From Branchiostoma lanceolatum (lineage: Eukaryota > Chordata > Leptocardii > Amphioxiformes > Branchiostomatidae), in NCBI RefSeq assembly GCF_035083965.1, contig NC_089738.1:7919734-7983733 (forward strand): a stretch of 64,000 nt of DNA, in the 5' to 3' direction. Every line of letters begins with the position of its first letter. The first letter of the stretch is position 1. Shown one piece after another: positions 1 to 11,800 of this stretch. The position numbers and the translations under genes are program-made. The notes below the pieces were generated by a model, which saw only the letters and a list, made by a program, of their open reading frames with translations, was not told where the DNA came from and ran no database searches.

Positions 1-2124
1 TATTAGCATAATACATACATGTATTTCACCTGTCCTCCATCAGTGGGCTGCTGTATCCGTATACTGCAGTTTATTTAAATCCTGCTAGATGTCGCTCGTG
101 TACTGCAAGTAGAATTTGTTGATTCCGATGGTGTGTGTCTATCTGGGTCACAGGTTTACCAAAAGGTATCATATTTATCCATCACGATGTTTATAAGATG
201 ATATTACTTATATCATATTTTACGCACGTGAAATTCAGTATTGCGTTTCATCCAGAAGTGCCTGTCTATCTCCGAGGGGTGCGTCCGCTTCCGGGAATAG
301 CCAATCCCATCAAAACATGCGGGTATTACCCCTGGGCATTTTAGCGATCAAGGAAGTGGATATTTTGGTGCATTCCTCTTGTAAAAAACGAGTTCTAGTT
401 TGATATTTTGCAACCCCGAGACCACCAGAAGGTTGTCTACGTCTTGCTGAAGGTGTTGTTTGTCGAAGAATGTGGAGTAGAGGAGGGAGAAGGAGAGATT
501 CCGTACGAAGAAGCGAGTCGCCGAGAATTTTGACAGAACTGAACACTAGAAAACCTACTACCATTTTGTCGGAAGGTGCGACGAGTTTCCCCCCGGTTCT
601 GCTCATGTTCTAACCTCTGTGGTAAGTTTGCACGCTTATCAACCTTACTAAATATAGTAGCATGACTTCTAACTTGGTACACGGTGAGTGGGTTGTTTAT
701 TTTTGTTTCAATGGATCCCAAAATATCAGGGTGTTGGTTTGTGTGTGCCGGGGTCGGGCGCCATTTTGGAATAAACGCCCCTCCCCTTACCAGGACAAAA
801 CCTCTGTTCCTGTTCCCCTTAAGATAAAACAAAGAGTCACGACTCAACAGTTAAACTAAAGGCGTGGTCTAGAATATTTATACTTTATGTTGATGTACGA
901 TGTAGGGAGTTTTTAGGGATTGATCGAGAGAATCAGGGGGGGGGGCGGAAAAATTCCTGTGGCAATCCTTTGTTTGCCATATATGGAGAGGTTGGAATGC
1001 GGCAGGTTTTTACTTCCGGTTTGTGCACCTGACTGGGGGTGACCTCCACAGGGCTGCAATAACATAAGATCTTATTCGCCAATTAGGCTGTTCCGTCGGA
1101 ATCAATGTTAAAGTTCGCAACTTTATGACTGCGAATCCAATAAACAAACAGTTGTTCTGGAGACGTTTTGCTTTCTGTTGTAAGCACACATGTTCGCCAT
1201 GCAATGAAAAAGATGTCACCCAAATCCAATGATACAACGATATTTAGCGCATTTCAAACTGCAAGTAGCCACTGTCCGCATGAGGTCGCTGTTGTACCGC
1301 CAGCGCCTGACCGCAGCACTAATGACAAAAAGCGCACATGTCCGAACTATCGCTCGGATGACGAAACTTTCCTATCCTGTCAGTAATAAACATGCCTTCA
1401 TGTCAAATACTTTTTATCTCAGGTGGGGCTGATGAAAGGCAATTTATGATCCACTTAAACAACGCTTTTTGTGCCCAGTTATTATTCAGGCCGGAATCTT
1501 ATAGAATATATACTTGGAGTAATACAGGAACAAGAACATAAGGTCTCATTCACGAGTTTCTGCTTCCCATGTGAGTGATTGCGGTGATGTCACAGTCACG
1601 TAGTGGTAGGCCAATATCAGGTGGAATGCAAAGGATTAATTTGCATGTTAATTCATAATTTGATTGGCTAATTTCAATGTTAATTAGTAATGTAATCTGC
1701 TGACTACTAGGCTAGGCACCAGTCGCAGAATACCCCAAATGTAAACGAAAATAACTGTCGCTTGTACGTACTATTTCAGTATTTAACTACATTACCTCTA
1801 GTGGACGTGTTCTTAATGAACCTACAGGAAATATTGTGTATTGATGATATCATTCATTCTACGTTGAGTACATTACCTTTAATTGTGTAAAAAGATTGCC
1901 AACAACCATCCAGTCGTTTTCTATGGCAATTACAAACTGCAGTTAGTCTCCTGTGGGAAGCACTTTTCTGCTATTTCTCAGTGGTATGCAAATTTAAAGA
2001 AGAAGAAGAGGAAGTCATCCTCTTTCAAGGTGAAGTGTAATGCCTTTTTCTATTGGCTGATTATGTTGCTTGCCATACCTGCATATGTAATCTTGGCAGG
2101 GTTTTGAAATTCAATTTCAAGAAG

Positions 2125-2555
2125 TTCATGAGGCGGAAATTTATGATATTGCCGGGCGAAGCCATGATCATGTAAAGAAACGCTACGCAAAAAAAAACAC
2201 CCTCCCTTCTTCAATCACATAGTTTAATTGTCCTCGAGCTAGAGCCTTGGCATTAAAAGTTGTCAAAGAACCTGCCTCAATTCTGCTAAATTTCTACTCA
2301 AAAGGACCTTGAGCCTACATTTTCACATGTTTGTGGGGTTTCATCCGTCGGAAATCTGGAACTTTGCCGGGCGAAGCGATATAAATGCTAGACAGAAAAC
2401 ACGACCCCCTCCCAAACTCATGTATTTTTGCAAGACCATGTTGGCATCGTCCAAATTAGGGCCATCAGGCATGACCGCAAAAATTCTGCTATATTTCTAC
2501 CTACGTAGCTACAAGGACCTGAGCCTGAAATATGAACTTTTTGGGGGGACTTTTT
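2125..2555. repeat. Diverged tandem duplication, about 210-bp unit
   Basis: Two consecutive copies share the landmarks 'TTGCCGGGCGAAGC', 'CCTC(T)CCC', 'AATTCTGCTA(A/T)ATTTCTAC' and 'AAGGACCT(T)GAGCCT'. The copies have drifted well apart, so this is an old duplication. No gene is associated with it. Confidence 0.6.
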
Positions 2556-3623
2556 CTCGACTTGGGCTAAAATTATCCGGGGAAACTACAGTACAAGAAC
2601 AACTTAGTACAAGCGCACGGTGTAAACATATACGATGCTCTGTATCAGTGTAGCTCACATTCAGCAGCCTGTCAGGAACTTTGGAAAATGAACAGAAATT
2701 TACAATTTTACCGGCCGATATCGAGTCCAAGTGTCCATAACAATAATGTATAATCTTGCATATATATCGGCGAATTTCACTGAGGAAAAATGACCCAACG
2801 CTGCTTTCTATTGGGACTCATTGTTTAGCACTGAGCTCATAGATTTCTTACCGCTCGGCAGTAGCAAATCATGTGCGCTCGTGACAGATTAAAAATGTAA
2901 CCGTAGTTCGGAAAGTGGTCTATTCAATTTTGCCATGAGCTGCTGATATCAAAACACTATCTTCTACAGCATAAACTGCATGAAGCAAACTTGAGCTGAG
3001 TGACACAGATATTAAGAATACCTCGGCTATGTTGTTACAGTGTATTATGTCAGGTCACAGTCATGTAAGTTGAGGAGAACCATATATAGCAAACAGACGT
3101 GAACTTTCGAGGCCTCGGGGGCTGGGGCCGACCTCGGTATGGCTGTAGACTGCCACCGAGGGATGAGTAAACGGCTATCAATTGTCGCCGATCTGTGGCG
3201 TCTGACATTGTTGTGGGATCTCGGCTGCCCCAGGTCTGGTACCGACGAACCACTTGATATGAAGACCTTAAAATAAAACTGTCCGAGCTTCTGCCAACGC
3301 TACGCACACACGGGCTTGGACGCGGCTACACCATGGCAGACAGAGTTGTGTCGCGATGATTTTCTCGTTGTACACGGAAACAGATCACGACAATGTTGCT
3401 GGACAACGTCGTGAGTCTACGGAGATCCCTGGTCGGGGTCACCAGTAGGGTAATTGCGGGGTTGTCTGTTTTATGTCGTCAGTTGAAGTTGCAGGTTCGA
3501 CAGAAAGCGAGCACGGTTGAGGCTACTGCTGGCAGTCATGTGATGCAGCATGTAGGTCCATCTCAAGGATTTGTTTTCCTCAATTTCATTTATGTTTTCA
3601 TTTCATAATGATATTATGAATCT

Positions 3624-3990
3624 TCCATACAAATGTTTCTGTACAAATGGAATTTTAAAACAAATTGATTTTCGCTAGTTCCAAGCCTTAGGCAATATTT
3701 TCTACATAGAAAGAAATACAACCTACGAACATAGTGGCAGAAGACAAGTATTCTGTCTGTGGTTCAAAGATGATAGTTTTATTTTGTTAGATGTTTTGTT
3801 AGATGCATACAAGTGTTTCTGTGCAAACAAAATTTTAAAACATGCTGATTTGGGATACATGTAGTTGAAACTTAAAAGCCTCAGGCAAAACTTCCTAAAT
3901 AGAAAGAAATACAAGCTATAAACATAATGGCAGACGTATTTTGTCTGTGGTTCAAAGATTATTGTTTTATTCTGTTGGATATTTTGTTTT
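3624..3990. repeat. Tandem duplication, about 185-bp unit
   Basis: The segment starting near 3624 recurs from about 3808. Shared landmarks are 'CAAGTGTTTCTGTGC', 'AATTTTAAAACA', 'AGAAAGAAATACAA' and 'TGTCTGTGGTTCAAAGAT'. The DNA is AT-rich and non-coding, and lies upstream of PIX. Confidence 0.65.
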
Positions 3991-5071
3991 TCCTTTTTAA
4001 CAATGCTGTTAACCATAGTGTATGGAACAAAATTTTGTTTTTGGTACTGTTCTTCAAATGTTAAATGTTTGAATTAAAGATGACATCATCTTTATGGTAT
4101 GCAAAAAGATGATTCAGTTTGTCATATTCTTTGTTCTAGCCAAAGTATATTATAGACAGTAAATGTACATCTCTAGCATGAAATATGAACCACGTAGTAT
4201 CTATTTCGTAAAGCATATGTTTTGATAAAACATATTTTGGGTGTCCATGTCTTTAAATAGACCCCCTAACTCCAGGATATGTTTGTATAAAAGACAGGTG
4301 GAGGGTATAGTGTCCTGTTAATAAGGCCATGGAAATCTCTTGTCTGTCATTTTCCAATCTTAACCTTCTGGGTGCTAAGGTAGTCTTTTGCACCAAGTTT
4401 GCATGAGTTGTGGGGTTAAACAGCAGAGGGAAGGTTGTGTATGACATTGTCATAAGAGAGGAACAAGGAAGGAAGTTTTGGAAGAGTTGTTGTCTGAAAA
4501 TTTCAGTGTGTTTTTTTAAATGTTTGACGATTCATCTAACACAGTATTGTATTCATTTATAAAATAAAAGAATACAATGCTGTCTTAGATGAACCTAAAT
4601 TATATTGTTACAATTTCAAATGTATTCTACAATTTCCAGGTTGCAGTTAGGTTTCATGAGTTCAGCTTCAACTAGAGGCCTTTTCATTGATCGTGTTTGT
4701 TTGAACCTTTGTCAGAAGGTTATATTTTCGGTTTCGCTACGGTGGAGTGTAAACAACATATCTCAAGAAGCTGTTGATGGATATTCATGGTTTTTGGTAG
4801 GTGGGCCGGTATTAGGGAGACAAAGGTCAAGTTCAGGAATGGGCCATCTGGTGGATTCCTACATTACTGCAGCGGACATTTTATTTAGATATTTGTAAAT
4901 CATTGTATTCTGTGGGGACGTTATCTCTGGTTGAAAGATAATTGATGAATCGTCACTATGAACCAAGGAAAAGGACACCACTCAGTACAAAGCCAGAGTC
5001 TTGAATTATTTATTCCCCTACTGACTGACATTAATGGCGTCGTTAATGGGAACGTTTTATTTTTTCAGACG

Positions 5072-5872
5072 ATGGCGGACGGAAGACAGATGATCGTGAA
5101 GGCGAGGTACGCCTTTCAGGGGACGGACGAGGATGAACTGTCCTTCAAGAAAGGCGACATCATTACCATAACACAGGTCAGTTCTCTTCTATATATATAA
5201 GATAAGCTTGTATCAAGAAGTTTAATGAACAGGGATGGTATTGACTAAACCATAGCCAGAAATTCTATTTTTGTATGTCTTCTGGGCTTTAAAAGAACAT
5301 GAAGTTATAACATTGTGGACCCCCTAGCATTGTTCTTTTGAACTGCTGGTGTGTTTTTGTTGGAGAGTCCATAAACAGTTGCTGTTATTCAATAAGGGGT
5401 CATCATTACTGTTACTGTACACAAGTCAGTTGTTAAAATTGTTATGAATTAAAGAGCACTGCTCATCAAATTTTCAGCCATTTCTACAGCCTTCTTCAGG
5501 TCTTAAGAATTTAACATTGCTCCTTTTTCAAGACCTTTCCTTAGACTTGCTTTAGAAAGAAATGAATGAACAAAGGACTTACGACAATACAGAACTTGTA
5601 TTTCATCCTTCTCCAGGAAAATTGACTTTCATATGTGACATGTAAATTGAAACCGGCAGTTGGTATCATAACTAAGAACATGTCACACATAAGATTTCCC
5701 TCTAGCATATAGCAGGTTGTTTTTGTTTGTTAAAAATCAAGTGCTAAAAGTGTTGTATGTTTTTTTTCTCCCCAGGTTGTTGAAGGTGGATGGTGGGAAG
5801 GTGTACTGAACGGACGTGTGGGCTGGTTCCCAAGTAACTATGTGAAGGAGGTCAAAAATGTCCCAGGGGTTG
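5072..5872 (+). CDS. ARHGEF7: PIX exons 1-2: SH3 domain
   Basis: The two exons (5072-5176 and 5776-5872) encode a complete SH3 fold. Visible motifs are the ALYDY-like ARYAFQ, the acidic DEDELSF with FKKGDII, the tryptophan pair GGWWEG, and GWFPSNYV. In PIX proteins this SH3 binds the non-canonical proline motif of PAK kinases; the binding residues (paired W, P and Y) are all present. The first exon follows a TTTTTCAG acceptor, so the 5' untranslated leader is spliced on. The junction between the exons is phase 0, and the second exon ends in phase 1. Confidence 0.93.
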
Positions 5873-8800
5873 GTAAGTACACAACTTTAGTAACATGTTC
5901 AAATTCTTCAGACAAGTACATTGAAAATTGGCATCATTTGCATAATTTATGATGAAATGTAAACTTGATATTCTGCCAAAGAAAAGGACTTTCACACATA
6001 CAATAGTGTAAATGCAGAAATGTTCGCGGGGGTTTTACGTTCGCGATTTTCGTGGTGAACACTTTACACGGCGAACTTAGAACCACCGCGAGAAGCCGTT
6101 CCATTGTCTGACTGTAGTGTTACTATTGTTTCAAACGCAAACTCAAAACCACTGCAAACTCTCCATTTTCTCCCTACTGTGAAATTTAATCCCCACAAAC
6201 ATTTGTGTATTTACAGTATATATAATTTTTGTAGAAAAGACCATCATTAAAATAAGCTGTGCTAATTACAGCTTTATTTGTATCATCAATGAGACAAGAT
6301 AAAACAAGTAATCTACAAAGGCTCAAAATATTTCATGGGGGTATGAGGTCTTCGAACTCTTTTTTTCTGTCCTACTACAATTTACCATCATTGGTACTTA
6401 TTTGTATTGAAGCTCCAATGTGATGTTTTTACTATGAATTATTTATTTGGCAATATGGTTGTTAAGTATGTCATCAATATCCATCTATACGTCATTAATC
6501 GACCCATACGCTTTCTCACATATCAGTATTCTATTCAGTCCTCAAAATTGTAGTCTTCCTTTTCTGGTTAGGCCATGCTGACTTGATTATATGGGACTTG
6601 ATTATCCTATTACGCACATCAAGTTTTGTCCATCTCCAAAAAAAGTTTTTCCGACCATACTGTATATCTTACAAAGAAGCTGCAAAATGAGTAAACATTT
6701 GCCAGGGCTAGAAATAGTGGATGCATGTGCACTTTTGAACAGCCAAAATTGGAGCAGTGCACCTAATTTTTGACTGTGGGTGCACCAGTGCACCTAGATA
6801 TGTTTGCATGCTATATGGTAAAGGTACTATTGTACTTTTGAACACTAGTATACAGAATATTCTTGAAATGTAGCTATCAGAAAAAGTGATATAACCTTCC
6901 GTTGTACTATATTTGATGCTATGTGTTTGAAATTTTGAAGTTAGCTATAGAATTACAGATTAAAGTTCTTAAGGGAGGCAGTAGCGTTAAACTTTGTAAT
7001 GATATTTTGCTGACTTTCAATTTTATTTCATGTGGCGCACCCAAAATTCTTTCTGTGCACCTTTTTTTGGGTTGGTTGCACCAATGCACCTATTTCCAAA
7101 AATAAATTTTGAGCCCTGCATGCTGTTCGGTGAAGAAAAAAATTGCAGAACAGATACTAATGTCACACAATGCCTCTTTTCCTATTGTAAAAAGTACTGA
7201 TTTTGTTGTAAACTTACTCCTTAAAACATTGTATTTCTTGCCTTAAATTGCCTAAATTCTGTCCTTTCTTTTATTGTGTGAATGGAGCTAGATCTAGACC
7301 TGTCACTAGTATAGTGTAGATAGTATACTACTGTTAAACATCTTTTCCTTATGAACTTTTAATACTTAGCTAGGGTAGCCCTTTAAAACTTAGCAGTACT
7401 GTACCTACTTTACAACATTAACCTCCTTTTCCTGCTCTCTCCTTCCCTCTCTCTTTCCTCCTCGCTGCCATGACGACAGTCCCCCACCACGGAGACGTCA
7501 GGATACGCTCTGGGGACCAACAGAAACTTAGTAAGGCTCCGCCCGCCTTCCCAGCATGCTTTGTACTCTGCATGTTCCAACACACAAAGACTATTGTTTT
7601 TGTTATAAAAAATGATCTTCATAGACCCTAAATTTCATGAACTTAATATGATGAAGAAAATATTATTAGTTTGTGCTCTTATATGTTGCTCAGTCAGCGC
7701 CTTTCAGGTAAATTGATTATTAGGACAAATACTAAGATGAAGGATAAAATTTTAATTCAATCTATATTTAACAGGATTACAATATGAAAATATCAGTGAT
7801 AAAAGATCTGAAATGTCTGATATTGTCATATTGTGATGCAGTATATGTATATAGATTGAATTAAAATTCTATTCTTCAATTTCCTGAATGACAATATTCA
7901 CAAACGTACTCAATAAGATGGATACAAATTTGTGAAAGAAATTGGTGAAGAGTATTCCTTTTTCGTGTGTCTTTTACCTAAAAGATGGGAGGTGCAACAA
8001 CAATTTTACTTTCAGTCAGTATGTCAGGACAAGGTTTTGAAGGGTTAAAGGTTAGAGAAAGTAATGAAAAAAGAATTTTTACCTTATACTTTCAGACTTA
8101 AGGGCATGTACATGTTGGCACCAAGTTGGCACAAACATTTACATGTACCTACTTTTACATGGCATCATGTAACACAAGAGTTTGTGTTGGTATGGAGTTA
8201 AGTAACATTAAGTAACATATGTGAGATTAGAAGGTTGATAATGGCATACCTTTAGACGCTTAACATTCTATTACAGCTACAAGTACAGTATTAAATCTGC
8301 ATTCTTCTACTCTTTGCCTGTCAATAAGGAATTTCTTGTCATATTTCATACATTGTTCCAACACATATTTGCACATTTTCCTCTGGCTTTTCTGTTTATA
8401 CACTATAGATAAGGGGCACACAAATAAATTAGCAAAGGAAAATACATATTTTACATTTTTTGTGAAGGTAACTGGCGAGAAGAAATTTGAAGGATTGTAA
8501 ATTTCTTCTTTGTCTCCAGTTGATGTTGGACCACTGTCCCCCACACCAAAGAGCCCCCCAGCAGGTAGCGGGAGAACTGCAGAGCAGATCACCGTGCCAG
8601 CCAAGACTGCAGAGAGTGCCAGGATGTACCACAACTTGGTAAGTTTGGCTTCAACTACAGCATGTCTTTGGCAGACAGGAATATTAAGATTTTTCCACTA
8701 CAAAATTAAAAAAAAAAAACCTTTTCCATGCTTTTTCACAATTGGAAAAAGGGGCCCCACTGGGTAGTTAACAGGCTTTTTTCTTGCACTATTGGACGTT

Positions 8801-11800
8801 GGACATCCTGCGGCTACCGGGCTATTTTTGGGCATGGCCAGACCCCTGAATTTTGTAAACTTAGAGTTAAAATCAGCCTGGGACCTGGTAACAAATAGAC
8901 GCTGTAAGCTAATTGTGGGGGCACCGAGAGGTATTCCCTGGTCTCCAGCAATCTACAGGAACAAATTTGTCACAAAGATCCCAAAATGAACAAATAATTG
9001 TGCCAGTGTAGATTGATTTTTAAGGGAGAGATTTGTAAAACATTTGAATCTTAACGAACGCTGTCTTGTTTCTTACAGGTCCTACAGAACATCCTGGAGA
9101 CAGAGAAGGCTCACACTGATGAGATGCACACTTTCCTGGTCACATACTTAAAACCACTACAGAACGCTGGAATGTAAGTTGTTCATTCAATAGAAAAACA
9201 TCTCCCCTTGTCAGAAATACTTGTTTTACCTCAACCAAATTATATGAAAAACTCTCATGATAAATGTTGAACTTCCAGCTGTTGACTGTAAATCTCAGTC
9301 ATATCCAAACTTCTGTAACTCTTGTTTCTTTCACTGTAACTTAATGTTCACGGTTTTCACAGTCACTTCTGTACCGTGAACTTATCATCATCGTGAAAAA
9401 ACCTACACCTTTCGCCCCCCTCCTCATCTCTCCACTACATTTAGTTTAATATGATACCTACTACTCCTCATCCTTCCCCAAAAGATCACCGACTTTTTTG
9501 TGCATTTGCCGCCACCGTGAAGTTAAAGTTCACTGAAAAAGTCAATTTTCCTTACACCGTGAACTTTTGCTACCATGAAGATAAAGTGAATTACAGTACT
9601 TAACCTTTGAAAGACTAAGTTGTGTTGTCTGTTCTGTGTTCCCCAGCCTGTCGAACCCTGAGTGCATGATGCTGTGTGGTAACCTGGAGGATGTAGTATT
9701 TAACCATTGTAAGACTAAGTTGTCTGTTCTGTATTTCCCAGCCTGTCGAACCCTGAGTGCATGATGCTGTGTGGTAACCTGGAGGACGTAGTCAACATGC
9801 AGCAGGCCCTGCTTAAAAACCTGGAGGACTGTGCAAAGTAAGACACTTTATTCTGTAAAGTATCAAGCATTAATGGGGGTTAAGATTTGGGTGTATTAGA
9901 GCATTGTAAAAAGGTAAAGCAGTCATCCTCAATGGAGGTGAAGCATGATGCCTTTTAAAGTAGCTTAAGTGGTAAGTGCAATGCGTTTTAGGCCAAGCAC
10001 ACCGGGTCAACCCTACTCTTCTTGATAAGTTGGTTGGGTTCTTTTACGTGCAGAGGTTTGACGCTTGAGGCTAACGCCTGAAGCTCCCTCATACACGGGG
10101 CCGCCGACTTTACGTCACCATCTAAAATGACAAATGCATTCCCTTACAACATTTCCGAGCTGGGGACAACCCTAGAATCGAACTCTGGCCCACAAATCCA
10201 TGGAACTTGATCTAGATGGCCAAGCAGCAGGGTTGCATTACTGCTTGCACCACAGGGTCATGCACATTAGAGCATTACACTGTATGACAGATTGTTATTT
10301 CAATGAATACATTTTCCAGACATTCTTTCTGACCTCCTTTGATTTTGAATGGATGTTTGTGATTTATATCTGTGTCAATCATAAAAAAACAGTGTTTCTT
10401 GTTACAAATGGTTTCCTCAAAGATATGGTGATCATTCTGTTGTGCACATGAGGACTGATGTATTGTTGTCTGTGTGTACCCCCCTCCCCCTCCAGGCTTC
10501 CCGGTCCACAGCAGAGAGTAGGAGGGTGTTTCCTGAAGGTGGCAGGCCAGATGAGGGCGTTGTACCAGGGCTACTGCGCCAACCACCCCAAGGCTGTGTC
10601 TGTATTAGCGAAAAACAAGTCAGTACAACTGTTACTATCTAGACCCAATCCTACTGTTGCTGAGACCATTATGTGTTTACCAATTTCTGATTGTAATGTA
10701 TCCAGGCCGGCCTAAGTTGTACTGGTGTACATGTATATTCATGTCCATGTATCTTGAAAAGATTTGCATTTTCTACCAAAAGATAAGAACTAGAAATTAC
10801 CTTTTTTCGTCTGATATTGCAGCGAGGAACTGTCGTGAATAGATTTTTGAACAAGAGCACATCTTAGAAACATAATTACCGATCATTAAAGATGGAGGTA
10901 TAGTTTTTGGCCTGTGTGTCTGTGTGTGTGTCTGTCTGTGTTTTTTTCCGGATTTTGTAGTCAGCATAACTCAAGAACCTCTTGATGGATTATGATGATA
11001 TTTGGTATGTGGTTAGGTCTTTTGAAGACAATAGTCAAGATCAATTTTGGGCCCCCTGGTATGTGCCCTTGTTGACTTTGTGCATGATATAAAGAAGTTT
11101 TGTTTTTGTCAAAACTTAAGTGATGTTTTTCTGATGTTGTAGTGAGGAACTGAACAGATTCATGGAGAGTCAGGGTGCGCCCAGCCCCGGTCTGATGACA
11201 CTGACCACTGGCCTGAGTCAGCCCTTCCGCCGACTGGACAAGTACCCCACGCTCCTCAAGGAACTGGACAGACACCTCGAGGTACGTCTTGACCGTCTTA
11301 AGATTTCTGTGTAGAATCTTAGTTTTACATGAAACATGCTAAAGGTAAGGTAAAGCAATGGAACGTCAGACTGAGGACGAAGCATAACGCTTTTTGGTTA
11401 GCTAGTAGTGCAATGCGGCTTTGCTACGGCTGGCGTTTTCAACAAAGCACTGGGTCACCCCTACTCTTCTCAATAAGTGTGTTGGGTTCTTTTCCATGCA
11501 GAGGTTTTACTCTTGAGAAAATTACTGCAGTCAAATTACAAGTGACCACCTGTACATAAAGACCACATGTCCAATGTGACCACTTTTTGGTGGTCCTGAT
11601 GTAGAGGAGGTCACTTGTACAGGTTTGACTGTAATGATTTTCTACAAGTCATCTATAGGCTGCTCAGGGTTAAGACATTAACTTGCCCCTTGACTTGGTC
11701 CAATTTTTCCCGTTGACACAAGCATTAAGAATCCTGTCCATAGTGACTGCCTGTCCACATAGACCAGATTTTATCGGGTCCCTGAGTGGTCTTCTTAGGC

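Larger units (their letters stand above)
1..5068. other. Upstream region, no recognised coding exon
   Basis: No open frame here matches a family I know, and the short frames lack paired splice signals. The first PIX coding exon begins just after a splice acceptor (AG at 5067-5068), so a leader exon must lie upstream, here or before the window. One candidate is the stretch ending at about 621, which is followed by a GTAAGT donor and has a CTTCCGG ETS-like site near 290. Vertebrate long PIX forms have an N-terminal CH domain; no CH-like exon was seen here. The region also holds two diverged tandem duplications, listed separately, and a dispersed repeat at about 4730-4860. Confidence 0.4.

Noticed and set aside
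437-847. 136-codon minus-strand frame near the left edge
   Set aside because: No family resemblance, no splice partner, and composition like random sequence; not called as a gene.
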